A stretch of 55,268 nucleotides of DNA from Actinomycetota bacterium. Its GTDB lineage: Bacteria; Actinomycetota; Acidimicrobiia; Acidimicrobiales; RAAP-2. The notes beneath the pieces were generated by a model. The model worked only from the letters and a program-made list of their open reading frames with translations, searched no databases and was not told where the DNA came from. This document shows positions 1 through 10,790 of this stretch, one piece after another. The stretch spans positions 1 through 55,268 of the forward strand of contig JAJPJV010000041.1 of assembly GCA_021324045.1 (NCBI GenBank), written 5' to 3'. Made by a program: the position numbers and the translations under genes. Position 1 is the stretch's first letter, and each line of letters begins with the position of its first letter.

Positions 1-373
1 ACCAACGGTTCGTGAGTGGGAGACCGCAGAGGCGACCGGCGATGAGCGCCAGGAGAGATCGCCGTCTTGGGGGGTGGGCTGGTCGCGCCCTCAGCGTGAG
101 ATCGGTGGTCTGTGACGGGTTGGGTCAGAGCATCAGAGAAGACGTCCCGCACTCGAGGCATCTCCGCTGGAGCCCTGATCGCAGCCCCGCGAGTGCCACG
201 ATCGGTTGGGCGTGACGTTCGGCGAAGCGGGCGTTGAGCGCCTGACATCGAGGCGCTTTGTAAGAAGGGCCGAGACCTCGGGCCGATGCTCGCGCCCTGG
301 TGGTCGCTATGGGGCACGTCCGGTTCAGAGGGTACACATGGATGGAAGTCGTGATGAGGGTATGGTCTGGCGC
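1..373. other. Gene-free left edge upstream of birA
   Basis: No convincing gene is seen here. Short open frames exist on both strands, including a 67-codon forward frame, but they show no recognisable motif, and the long reverse frame is the antisense of birA. The forward frame open from base 2 to about 115 could be the tail of a gene outside the window, but nothing in it is recognisable. The only functional signal I can support is the birA -10 box at the right end. Confidence 0.4.
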
Positions 374-374
374 A
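361..374 (+). promoter_or_regulatory. Leaderless promoter -10 of birA
   Basis: TATGGT at 361-366 is followed by 7 bases and then ATG at 374. This spacing puts the transcription start at or next to the start codon, and it recurs throughout the window. No clear -35 is visible. Confidence 0.5.
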
Positions 375-1141
375 TGTCTCGTGGTCCGGGCCGGACGCTC
401 TTCACCGATGTCCGGCTCTTCGATGAGCTCGACTCGACCAACGACTGGCTCCTCGGCGAAGCGCGCCGCGGGGCGCCGGAGGGATTGGTCGTCGTGACCC
501 TCCATCAGCGAGCCGGACGAGGGAGGCTGGGGCGCCGTTGGGAGGCGCAACCTGGATCGAGCCTGTTGATGTCGGCCCTGATGCGTCCCGTCCTGGCACC
601 TGGCGATCTCCACCTCGTCACAGCGCTCGCGGCACTGGCCGCAGTCGCGGCTTGCACCGAGCACGGCGGGGTCGAGGTAGGGATCAAGTGGCCGAACGAC
701 CTCGTGGTAAATGATCGCAAGCTGGGGGGGATCCTCGCGGAGGCTGAACCTTCGGGTCCCGAAGGTCCGCCGGGGTCCACGATCGTCGTTGTCGGGATCG
801 GCATCAACGTGCGGTGGCCCGGTCCCGCCGCAGACGAGGTGGGCGCGACGTTCCTCGAAGAGGCGGGACGCGTCGAGGTCGATCGTGACGCGCTCCTCGA
901 GACGCTGCTCGACGAGATGGCCCGGAGGCGGCCGCAGCTTGACGATCCTGTCGGGCGGAGAGCGCTCGCCGCGGACTTCGCGGCCCATTGCACCACGATC
1001 GGGCGTGAGGTGCGCGTCGTGCTGCCGCAGGAGACCTTCACCGGTCGAGCTACGGGCCTCACCGAATCGGGTGCGTTGCGGGTGGTCGTCGCGGGGAGCG
1101 AGCGAACGGTGACGGCCGGGGATGTCGTCCATGTTCGCTGA
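374..1141 (+). CDS. birA: Biotin--[acetyl-CoA-carboxylase] ligase
   Basis: This enzyme activates biotin with ATP and attaches it to the lysine of biotin carboxyl carrier proteins. The protein (255 aa from the ATG at 374) contains the glycine/arginine-rich biotinyl-AMP loop GRGRLGRRW at about residues 49-57, the KWPNDLV motif, and a C-terminal beta domain. It lacks the N-terminal helix-turn-helix of E. coli BirA, so it is a mono-functional ligase rather than a repressor. The frame is open further upstream (ATG at 338 and 362), but a TATGGT box 7 bases before 374 and the point where family similarity begins favour 374. rmlB starts 68 bases downstream from its own promoter. Confidence 0.88.
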   Translation: MSRGPGRTLFTDVRLFDELDSTNDWLLGEARRGAPEGLVVVTLHQRAGRGRLGRRWEAQPGSSLLMSALMRPVLAPGDLHLVTALAALAAVAACTEHGGVEVGIKWPNDLVVNDRKLGGILAEAEPSGPEGPPGSTIVVVGIGINVRWPGPAADEVGATFLEEAGRVEVDRDALLETLLDEMARRRPQLDDPVGRRALAADFAAHCTTIGREVRVVLPQETFTGRATGLTESGALRVVVAGSERTVTAGDVVHVR

Positions 1142-1196
1142 AGGCATGAGGTGTGCCCTCTCCCCTCGTCATTCTCTTGCGCAGAGCCGTCACCGA

Positions 1197-1210
1197 TAGG
1201 CTGCCCCACG
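1197..1210 (+). promoter_or_regulatory. Leaderless promoter -10 of rmlB
   Basis: TAGGCT at 1197-1202, 7 bases, then GTG at 1210. It decides the start codon: the upstream in-frame GTG at 1153 lies before the promoter and adds residues absent from the family. Confidence 0.55.
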
Positions 1211-2229
1211 TGCGGCTGTTGGTGACCGGTGGCGCCGGGTTCATCGGCTCGAGCTTCGTTCGCTACTGGACCAACCAGCATCCCGATGATGTTGTCGTCG
1301 TCTACGACGTGCTCACGTACGCCGGCAACAGGGCAAACCTGGAGTCGGTGGAGGATCGCGTCGAGTTCATCCGGGCCGACGTCTGCGACCTCGATGCTGC
1401 GCAAACGGCGATCACTGAGCACCGGATCGATGTGGTCGTGCACTTCGCCGCGGAGTCCCACAACAGTCTGGCCGCCGTCGATCCGGCTCGGTTCTTCCGA
1501 ACGAACGTGCTCGGCACCCAGACCATGCTCGAAGCCGCTCGCCGTTGCGGTTGTCAACGCTTCCATCACATCTCCACCTGCGAGGTCTACGGCGACCTCC
1601 CACTCGACAGCCGTGAGGCATTCCGAGAGGACAGCCCTTACCGGCCGAGAACTCCGTACAACGCGTCGAAGGCAGCTGCCGATCATGCGGTTCGCGCCTA
1701 CTTCGAGACCTTCGGCGTCCCGGCGACCATCTCGAATGCCTGCAACAACTACGGGCCGTACCAATTCCCCGAGAAGGTCGTCCCGCTCTTCATCACCCGC
1801 GCGCTCCAGGACCGACCCCTACCGCTGTATGCGTCGATCGGTCATCGACGCGAGTGGCTCCACGTTGACGACCACTGCCGAGCGATCGAGGCGGTGCTGC
1901 TGCGCGGGGTGGTCGGGGAGACCTACAACGTGGGCAGCGGGGTCGAGCTCACGATCGATCAACTTGCCGACCTGATCCTCGCGGCGCTGGGGAAGCCGGC
2001 GAGCTTGAAGGAGATCGTGGCGGACCGGCCGGGTCACGACCGGCGTTACCTGCTTGACTCCTCGAAGATCCGTCACGAGCTCGGCTGGGAGCCCCAGATC
2101 GCCCTGACCGAGGGCTTGCGTGCGACCGCGGCCTGGTATGCGCGCAATCCCACCTGGTGGGCACCCCTTTTGGAGAGAGCGCTCGTCGACGAGGAGCGAT
2201 GGGCTGAGCTGCTCGAGAGCCGCAGCTGA
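1210..2229 (+). CDS. rmlB: dTDP-glucose 4,6-dehydratase (RmlB-like), TCE active-site variant
   Basis: An extended short-chain dehydrogenase (339 aa) of the kind that converts dTDP-glucose to dTDP-4-keto-6-deoxyglucose, the second step of dTDP-rhamnose synthesis. The NAD-binding GGAGFIGS begins at residue 7, the catalytic YNASK follows the usual spacing, and NNYGPYQFPEK and ADRPGHDRRY are classic for RmlB. Two motifs deviate. The dehydration motif, normally T-D-E, reads T-C-E (HISTCEVYG), and the usual ESHVDRSI reads ESHNSLAA. The substrate could therefore be a related nucleotide sugar. It is followed by rmlD and a glycosyltransferase in an apparent operon, which supports a deoxysugar role. 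Confidence 0.82.
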   Translation: MRLLVTGGAGFIGSSFVRYWTNQHPDDVVVVYDVLTYAGNRANLESVEDRVEFIRADVCDLDAAQTAITEHRIDVVVHFAAESHNSLAAVDPARFFRTNVLGTQTMLEAARRCGCQRFHHISTCEVYGDLPLDSREAFREDSPYRPRTPYNASKAAADHAVRAYFETFGVPATISNACNNYGPYQFPEKVVPLFITRALQDRPLPLYASIGHRREWLHVDDHCRAIEAVLLRGVVGETYNVGSGVELTIDQLADLILAALGKPASLKEIVADRPGHDRRYLLDSSKIRHELGWEPQIALTEGLRATAAWYARNPTWWAPLLERALVDEERWAELLESRS

Positions 2230-2242
2230 CGGCCTTGGCGCA

Positions 2243-3172
2243 ATGAAGGTATTGCTGACCGGAGGGCGGGGACAGCTGGGCCGCGATATCGCGCTGGCCC
2301 TGTCCGGTCGGATCCCCCCTGGTGGGACACGGGCGAGCCTCCATCGCCCACCAGGGCTCGATCGACAAACGGGGGTGGAGCTCGTGGCGCCTGACCACGC
2401 GACGATGCCCGTCGACAACCGGCTGGCGGTCCTGACCCTCGTGAGCGAGCTGCGCCCGGACGTGATCATCCATTCCGCGGCGATGACCGCGGTCGATGCG
2501 TGCGAGAGCGCTCCCGATACGGCGTTCCAGGTCAATGCCCTGGGCACCCGCCATCTCGCCGAGGCGGCGTCGCGGGTCGGCGCGCACCTTGTGTACATCT
2601 CCACCGATTATGTCTTCGACGGGCGCTCCCGGCGTCCCTACCGCGAATGGGACGATCCTGGCCCCCTCTCCGTCTACGGTCGTTCGAAGCTTGCTGGGGA
2701 GCGGGAGTGTCCGTTCGGGGCGACGATCGTGCGCACGGCATGGCTGGCCGGGGTGTCCGGAGCCAACCTGGTGAAGGCAACCTTGGAACAGGGGACCGGG
2801 TCCACGCCGCTGCGCTTCGTCGACGATCAGCGCGGGTCGCCGACCTTCACTGCCGACCTCGCGCCGGCGGTCTGCACCCTGGCACTGGAGCGACTGCCAG
2901 GGGTTTTCCACGTGACCAACGGCGGCGAGGCGACGAGGTTCGAGGTTGCTCGGGAGACGCTCGCGCTCAGTGGTGGCGATCCCGACCGTGTGGTGCCCAT
3001 CACGACGGCCGAGCTCGACCCTCCACGCGCGGCGCAAAGACCGGAGTACTCGGTCCTCGACAACGCGGCACTGCGGCTCTCGGGTCTTCCGCTGCTCCCC
3101 GACTGGCACGAAGGCCTCGAGCGCCTGATCGCTGCGCTGGGATCTCCGAGTGTGGAAGGCGGCACTCGGTGA
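2243..3172 (+). CDS. rmlD: dTDP-4-dehydrorhamnose reductase
   Basis: RmlD reduces dTDP-4-keto-rhamnose with NAD(P)H to dTDP-L-rhamnose. The protein (309 aa) begins with the Rossmann motif TGGRGQLG. It then has about 20 extra residues before the first helix region resumes, STDYVFDG near the active site, and the catalytic YGRSK. The ATG at 2243 lies 13 bases after the rmlB stop and starts exactly at the family N-terminus; the open frame upstream is antisense-free overlap with rmlB and was excluded. The next gene starts inside its stop codon. rmlA is at 17.7 kb and rmlC is not in the window. Confidence 0.88.
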   Translation: MKVLLTGGRGQLGRDIALALSGRIPPGGTRASLHRPPGLDRQTGVELVAPDHATMPVDNRLAVLTLVSELRPDVIIHSAAMTAVDACESAPDTAFQVNALGTRHLAEAASRVGAHLVYISTDYVFDGRSRRPYREWDDPGPLSVYGRSKLAGERECPFGATIVRTAWLAGVSGANLVKATLEQGTGSTPLRFVDDQRGSPTFTADLAPAVCTLALERLPGVFHVTNGGEATRFEVARETLALSGGDPDRVVPITTAELDPPRAAQRPEYSVLDNAALRLSGLPLLPDWHEGLERLIAALGSPSVEGGTR

Positions 3173-4179
3173 AGGCGGGTCGCGGCGTTTCCCGTCGCAC
3201 TGGCGCGGGGGGCGCATCCGCGCCGCGGGTCCCAGTCGACGGTCGGGCGTCCACTGCCTTGGCAGTGGGGGAGGTCGCGGCCGTGGTCGTCGACTACGAG
3301 ACCGGGCGGGTGCTGGCGGATTGCGTGCGCTCGGTGCTCGCCGAAGGCGTTGGCCAGGTCGTCGTCGTCGAGAACGGAGCACCTGGTTCCAGCCGGGAAG
3401 CGCTCACCGACCTGGGCGACGCCGAGGCACGCGACGTCGGGCTCGGTGGTTCCGGGCATGCTCGCCTCGAGGCGGCAAGGCGATTGGCCATCGTTTCTCC
3501 AGGGCGCAACCTCGGCTTTGGGGCTGGAGCCAACCGCGGGGTAGCGGCTTCTCGATGCGGCGACTTCGTGCTCGTCTGCAACCCTGACGTGCGGTTGCAC
3601 CCCGGAGCGGTCGCCGCGCTCGTCGCAGCGCTCGCACGGCACCCCGAGTGGGCGATCGTCGGCCCCCGGATCCTGACCGTCGAAGGGGATCCGTATCCTT
3701 CCGCTCGGCGCTTCCCCTCGGCCATCGATGCGGCAGGCCACGCACTGTTGGGGATCGTGCACCCAACCAATCGCTTCACCCGCCGTTACCGCACGCCGGA
3801 GTTGGCGAGCTCGGGAGTCGCCACCGTGGACTGGGTGTCCGGCGCGTGCTTCTTGGTCCGCAGGGCGGTCTTCGAGGAGCTCGGGGGTTTCGACGAGCGC
3901 TACTTCATGTTCGCCGAGGACCTGGACCTCTGTTGGCGAGCGAGGCAAGCAGGGTGGGGGGTGGGATTCGAGCCTGCGGCTGTGGTGACCCATATCGGAG
4001 GTGTCGCGCGCCGACGCAACCCCTACCGGATGGAGGTGGCGCACCACCGCTCTGCCCTTCGTTTCGCCGTGCGGACCTCGACCGGTTGGCGCCGGCTGTT
4101 GCTCCCCTTTGCCCTGTTGGTCCTGGGCGCTCGCTTGGTCCTCGCCTGTGTGCGCATCGCAACGGGTCGCCCGGTCTGA
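3169..4179 (+). CDS. Glycosyltransferase family 2, rhamnosyltransferase-like
   Basis: A GT-A fold glycosyltransferase (336 aa), probably using the dTDP-rhamnose made by its neighbours, for example in cell-wall linker or exopolysaccharide synthesis. The GTG start overlaps the rmlD stop (GTGA), implying translational coupling. Visible features are NLGFGAGANRG, the NPDV stretch in place of the DxD nucleotide-binding motif, WVSGACFLVRR, and the catalytic FAEDLDLCWR segment typical of WbbL/GlfT1-like enzymes. The C-terminus has one hydrophobic stretch (LLLPFALLVLGARLVL) that may hold it at the membrane. The first 35 residues are basic and low in complexity. The acceptor cannot be told from sequence. 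Confidence 0.8.
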   Translation: MKAGRGVSRRTGAGGASAPRVPVDGRASTALAVGEVAAVVVDYETGRVLADCVRSVLAEGVGQVVVVENGAPGSSREALTDLGDAEARDVGLGGSGHARLEAARRLAIVSPGRNLGFGAGANRGVAASRCGDFVLVCNPDVRLHPGAVAALVAALARHPEWAIVGPRILTVEGDPYPSARRFPSAIDAAGHALLGIVHPTNRFTRRYRTPELASSGVATVDWVSGACFLVRRAVFEELGGFDERYFMFAEDLDLCWRARQAGWGVGFEPAAVVTHIGGVARRRNPYRMEVAHHRSALRFAVRTSTGWRRLLLPFALLVLGARLVLACVRIATGRPV

Positions 4180-4571
4180 GCCGAAGTCAGCGTGTCGCGT
4201 TTCGTACGCAGGGCGCGTCCTTGCGTTCGTCGGCGCGGACTATGGTTCCTTTTCGGCTGCGCACGGGTCTGTGGTTGAAAGTCGAAGCCAGTCGCAGGCG
4301 AAACGACCCACGTAAGGCAACATCTGGTTGCTGATCATGGTGCGACTTAGATGTAAGACCTGCCTGCCTGCTTCCGATGAGCGGGAACGGGCAGCGACGA
4401 GGGGAAACGGCCGGTTGTCGCGCTGCAGGGTCACCTGACCACCGGCGCGAGGCCGTCAACCTTGCTGCAGGCGGGTGTGGGGCCAAAGACCAGGTCAGCC
4501 GTGCGCAGCCCCGGTGCTGGCCTCCGAGGACGGGCCAGGCTGGGCATCCCGACCGGTAGGATCGTGTAGTC
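4180..4571. other. Long intergenic region upstream of secA
   Basis: No gene is supported in these 392 bases. Small inverted repeats are present: ACATCT at 4320-4325 with AGATGT at 4349-4354, and a near-palindrome GGTCAccTGACC at 4429-4440. Neither matches a riboswitch or tRNA that I can recognise. The right end carries the secA promoter. The hpf gene often found upstream of secA in actinobacteria is absent here. Confidence 0.4.

Positions 4572-4572
<1 letters not shown>
4557..4572 (+). promoter_or_regulatory. Near-leaderless promoter -10 of secA
   Basis: TAGGAT at 4557-4562 is followed by 9 bases and then ATG at 4572, leaving at most about two bases of leader. No Shine-Dalgarno sequence precedes the start. 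Confidence 0.5.
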
Positions 4573-7452
<2,880 letters not shown>

Positions 7453-7466
<14 letters not shown>

Positions 7467-8616
7467 TGGTGAGCGCGGCGGTGAACGGCGCGACTTTCGG
7501 ACCGAGCTCGCAGAGCTGACGAAGAGGCTGGACGAAGCTGAGCGCTACCTCCAGATCGAGTCGCGGCGCGCCCAGCGCCAGGAGCTCGAACAGGAGGCGG
7601 CCCGTCCGGACCTGTGGGACGACCCGGCGCGAGCGAGGACCGTGACGACCGAGCTCGGCCGGGTCAGCGACGACATCGCGCGTTTCGATGACCTCGTTGC
7701 CGCCCTCGAAGACGCTCGCGTGCTCGACGAGCTGGTCGAGGAGGCAGACCGTTCCGGTGCACCAGAGGAAGCCCTCGAGGAGGAGCTCGGGCATGCGGTC
7801 GACGACCTTCATCGCCGCATCGCACAGTTGGAGCTGCAATCGTTGCTCTCGGGCGAGTACGACGACCGCGACGCCGTGGCCGAGATCCATGCTGGCGCTG
7901 GCGGCACGGATGCGCAGGATTGGGCCGAGATGCTGCTACGGATGTACGAGCGATGGGCCGAGCGACGCGGCTTCTCGGTGGAGCTCGACGAGGTCACCCC
8001 TGGAGGGGAAGCCGGCATCCTGTCGGCAACGTTCATTGTGCGGGGGCGCTTTGCCTACGGACTGCTGGCTGCTGAACGCGGCGTCCACCGCCTCGTGCGA
8101 ATATCGCCCTTCGACGCCCAGCATCGTCGTCACACTAGTTTCGCTTCCTTCGACGTGATTCCGTTCCTCGAGGATGTCGGTGATGAGGTCGAGATCGACG
8201 AGAAGGACCTTCGGATCGATACGTATCGCTCTTCGGGTGCGGGCGGGCAACACGTCAACAAGACTGATTCCGCTGTGCGGATCACGCACCTTCCGACGGG
8301 GTTGGTCGTCTCGTGCCAGAACGAGCGCAGCCAGCACCAGAACAAAGCCAGGGCCATGCAGATCCTTGCGGCGAAACTCGCCGAGCGCAACAGGCAGGAA
8401 CGCCGTGCGGAGCTCGAGTCGCTGTCGGGGGAGCGGGCCGAAGCCGCGTGGGGGAACCAGATTCGGTCCTATGTGCTCGCCCCGTACCAGATCGTCAAGG
8501 ACGTGCGCACGAATCTCGAGACCGGCAACGTCGACGCCGTGCTCGACGGCGACCTTGATCGCTTCATGGAGGCAGAGCTGCGCCGTCGGCGTTCAGCCGC
8601 AACTGCGACCGCTTGA
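7453..8616 (+). CDS. prfB: Peptide chain release factor 2
   Basis: RF2 terminates translation at UGA and UAA. The 387-residue protein carries the SPF anticodon tripeptide within RISPFDAQHRRH, which identifies RF2 rather than RF1, and the GGQ hydrolysis motif at residues 264-266 (GAGGQHVNKTDSAVR). The frame is uninterrupted from ATG 7453, so the autoregulatory +1 frameshift found in many bacterial prfB genes is absent here. The start overlaps the end of secA by 14 bases. In many actinobacteria prfB precedes ftsE-ftsX, as here. Confidence 0.95.
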
Positions 8617-8641
8617 TCTCGAAACCACCAAATTGGCCCAA

Positions 8642-8674
8642 GATCGCAGGCCCGACGGCTTTTTGGGTGCGATC
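8642..8674 (+). terminator. Possible terminator after prfB
   Basis: Inverted repeat GATCGCA (8642-8648) with TGCGATC (8668-8674), extended by CCC/GGG on the inside across a two-base bulge. The T-run lies within the loop, not after the stem, so termination is only a possibility. The rest of the 198-base gap up to ftsE holds a TAATCT box at 8710-8715. Confidence 0.3.
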
Positions 8675-8814
8675 ACATGAGCGTTCCTGCGAAGGGCGCG
8701 GAAATTCGCTAATCTGTGGCTCACCCGCGACGACGCTTGGGTGACCCGCGAGGTTTCGAATCCACAAGTTTTCCAAGTATCCAATGAACGAATGGTGCTG
8801 GTAGCCCTGATCGC

Positions 8815-9567
8815 ATGATCCGTTTCAGTTCGGTCACGAAGACCTACAAGAACTCGACGGTCGCGTTGCGCGATGTCTCCCTTGACATCGAAAAAGGGGA
8901 GTTCGTCTTCCTGGTCGGCCCATCCGGATCAGGCAAGACGACGTTCATCAGGCTCCTGCTTCGTGAGGAGCTCCCAGATCGCGGGAAGATCTGGGAGGCC
9001 GGACGCGAGATCGTCCACCTTCCCAGCTGGCGGGTCCCGTATCTCCGCCGCAACATCGGGTGTGTCTTCCAGGATTTCCGCCTCCTTCCCAACAAGACGG
9101 TCTTCCAGAACGTGGCGTTCGCACTGGAAGTGATCGGACGACCCAAGCACGTGGTCAATGCACAGGTTCCCCAGGTTCTCGAGCTGGTTGGCTTGAGCAA
9201 GAAACACGACAACCTGCCGAGCGAGCTCTCGGGTGGAGAGCAGCAACGGGTCGCCATCGCGCGGGCCTTCGTCAACCGGCCATTGATCCTCCTCGCGGAC
9301 GAGCCAACCGGCAACCTCGACCCCGCGACCAGTCAAGGGATCATGCAGCTCCTCGATCGGATCAATCGCACGGGGACCACGGTGGTGGTTGCCACCCATG
9401 ACGCAGCATTGGTCGACTGGATGCGCCGCCGCGTGGTCGAGCTCGATCAGGGTGTGATCGTGCGAGACCAGTCGCGAGGCGTTTACGGCATCGATCCGGT
9501 CACTGGTCCGATCCCCAGGACGACCGGACCCGTTCCGAGGACTCGGGTCGCGGCGCGAGGGCGCTGA
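8815..9567 (+). CDS. ftsE: Cell division ATP-binding protein FtsE
   Basis: The cytoplasmic ATPase of the FtsEX complex, which couples ATP hydrolysis to activation of peptidoglycan hydrolases at the septum. At 250 aa it has Walker A GPSGSGKT at residues 35-42, ABC signature LSGGEQQR, Walker [15 protein letters not shown], and the H-loop ATHD. A TAGCCC element lies 7 bases before the ATG and no Shine-Dalgarno is seen, so the mRNA may be leaderless. The last 20 residues are Pro/Arg-rich and lie beyond the usual end. ftsX begins 18 bases after the stop. Confidence 0.95.
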   Translation: MIRFSSVTKTYKNSTVALRDVSLDIEKGEFVFLVGPSGSGKTTFIRLLLREELPDRGKIWEAGREIVHLPSWRVPYLRRNIGCVFQDFRLLPNKTVFQNVAFALEVIGRPKHVVNAQVPQVLELVGLSKKHDNLPSELSGGEQQRVAIARAFVNRPLILLADEPTGNLDPATSQGIMQLLDRINRTGTTVVVATHDAALVDWMRRRVVELDQGVIVRDQSRGVYGIDPVTGPIPRTTGPVPRTRVAARGR

Positions 9568-9585
9568 GCACGAGGGGTTTTCGCA

Positions 9586-10470
9586 GTGCCAATCAAAGCC
9601 GACTACGTCGCACGGGAAACGGCAACTAACCTCTGGCGGAACCGGTTGATGACGATCGCCGCGGTGCTGACGGTCACCGTGTCGTTGGCACTCGTCGGCG
9701 CGGCACTCCTGTTGCGCCAGGGGGCAGCCAATGCCGAAGCGTACTGGCAGCGCGGCGTCCAGGTCACGGTGTGGATGAACGCCAACGCCAGTGCAAGCGA
9801 GATCCACGCAGTCAAGATGCAGCTTGCGGAGTATCCCTACGTCCACGGGTGCTTCTACCGCACGAGAGCCCAGGACTACCAAGAGGCTCAGCATCTCTTG
9901 GCGGCAGATGTGGCGAGCGCCCTGTCGCCCTCCACGACGCCATCGTCGTTCCGGTGCATCCCCAATCGACCGCAGGACGCCAACAGCGTCTTCCAGCGCT
10001 TCGAAGGGCAGCCGGGCGTGGCCAAGGTGACGGCGCCACTGCAGCAGATCCACACGATGGAGGAGACCATCACGGTGTTGCAGTGGGTCTTCGTCGCCGT
10101 GGCCCTCGTGCTCCTGCTGTCGGCCGCGGTCCTGATCTTGAACACGATCCGGATGGCCATCTATGCGCGCCGCCGCGAGGTCTCGGTGATGAAGCTCGTG
10201 GGAGCGACGAACTGGTTCATTCGGCTCCCCTTCATGTCCGAAGGGCTCGTCCAGGGGCTCGTCGGTTCATTGTTCGCCGCAGCGGTGGTGTTCGGGCTGC
10301 ACGCGGTCTTGAACGCCATTGGGAACCCCAACAACCCCGGATCGGTCCTCACGCAGATGCGCCTCTCGGGTTGGGAGGTCTTCGGCACCGAGGCGGTCGT
10401 GGTCTGCATCGGCATGCTCATCGGTTCTGCCGGCTCGGCGATCGCTATCCGTCGGTTCCTCGACGTCTGA
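9586..10470 (+). CDS. ftsX: Cell division permease-like protein FtsX
   Basis: The membrane partner of FtsE. The 294-residue protein has the expected topology: a first membrane segment (about residues 22-44), an extracellular domain of roughly 130 residues with two cysteines that could form a disulphide, then three C-terminal membrane segments containing the conserved ARRREVSVMKLVGATNWF loop of the family. The extracellular domain presents to a wall hydrolase of the RipC type in mycobacteria; the partner is not in this window. GTG start with a weak purine-rich element (GAGGGG) 8-13 bases upstream. Confidence 0.93.
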   Translation: MPIKADYVARETATNLWRNRLMTIAAVLTVTVSLALVGAALLLRQGAANAEAYWQRGVQVTVWMNANASASEIHAVKMQLAEYPYVHGCFYRTRAQDYQEAQHLLAADVASALSPSTTPSSFRCIPNRPQDANSVFQRFEGQPGVAKVTAPLQQIHTMEETITVLQWVFVAVALVLLLSAAVLILNTIRMAIYARRREVSVMKLVGATNWFIRLPFMSEGLVQGLVGSLFAAAVVFGLHAVLNAIGNPNNPGSVLTQMRLSGWEVFGTEAVVVCIGMLIGSAGSAIAIRRFLDV

Positions 10471-10790
10471 GGTCACGCTCGGCGACAGCTGAGCCAGTCC
10501 TCTTGGCGCGAACACCGTTGTGGTACCCGGCAGGACCCGGTCCGATGATCTGAGCCCATGGCTTCGCATCGTCCGACCGTTCCCTGTTATGGGCGTGGCT
10601 GACGCTGCGACGCAGGCATCGGCCTGGCGGCTGCTGGAGTATCCACCGTTCGAGGCTTGCCAACGCGTAGCGTTGTCAGCCAGCGCGGAGCTCTGTGCGC
10701 GTCCAGGGAGCAGGGTGATTTCCCGCCCGTCACGACAGCGAGTTCGACCAGTCGTAGGGATTCGAAGGGAATTCAGCAGAAGGGAGCACA
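10471..10790. other. Intergenic region after ftsX
   Basis: No gene is supported here. smpB, which often follows ftsX in actinobacteria, is absent, and no tmRNA is recognised. The last 30 bases hold the purine-rich ribosome-binding site (AAGGGAG) of the next gene. Confidence 0.4.

Noticed and set aside
12-215. 67-codon forward frame at the left edge
   Set aside because: Arg/Ser-rich with no motif or ribosome-binding site; it overlaps the frame extension of birA.
125-1147. Long reverse-strand frame opposite birA (340 codons)
   Set aside because: It mirrors birA in a GC-rich genome; it is rich in Arg, His and Pro and has no recognisable motif, promoter box or ribosome-binding site.
4320-4354. 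Possible riboswitch or small RNA upstream of secA
   Set aside because: Only one 6-bp inverted repeat was found and no known riboswitch core could be matched by eye. An Infernal/Rfam scan of 4180-4571 would decide.
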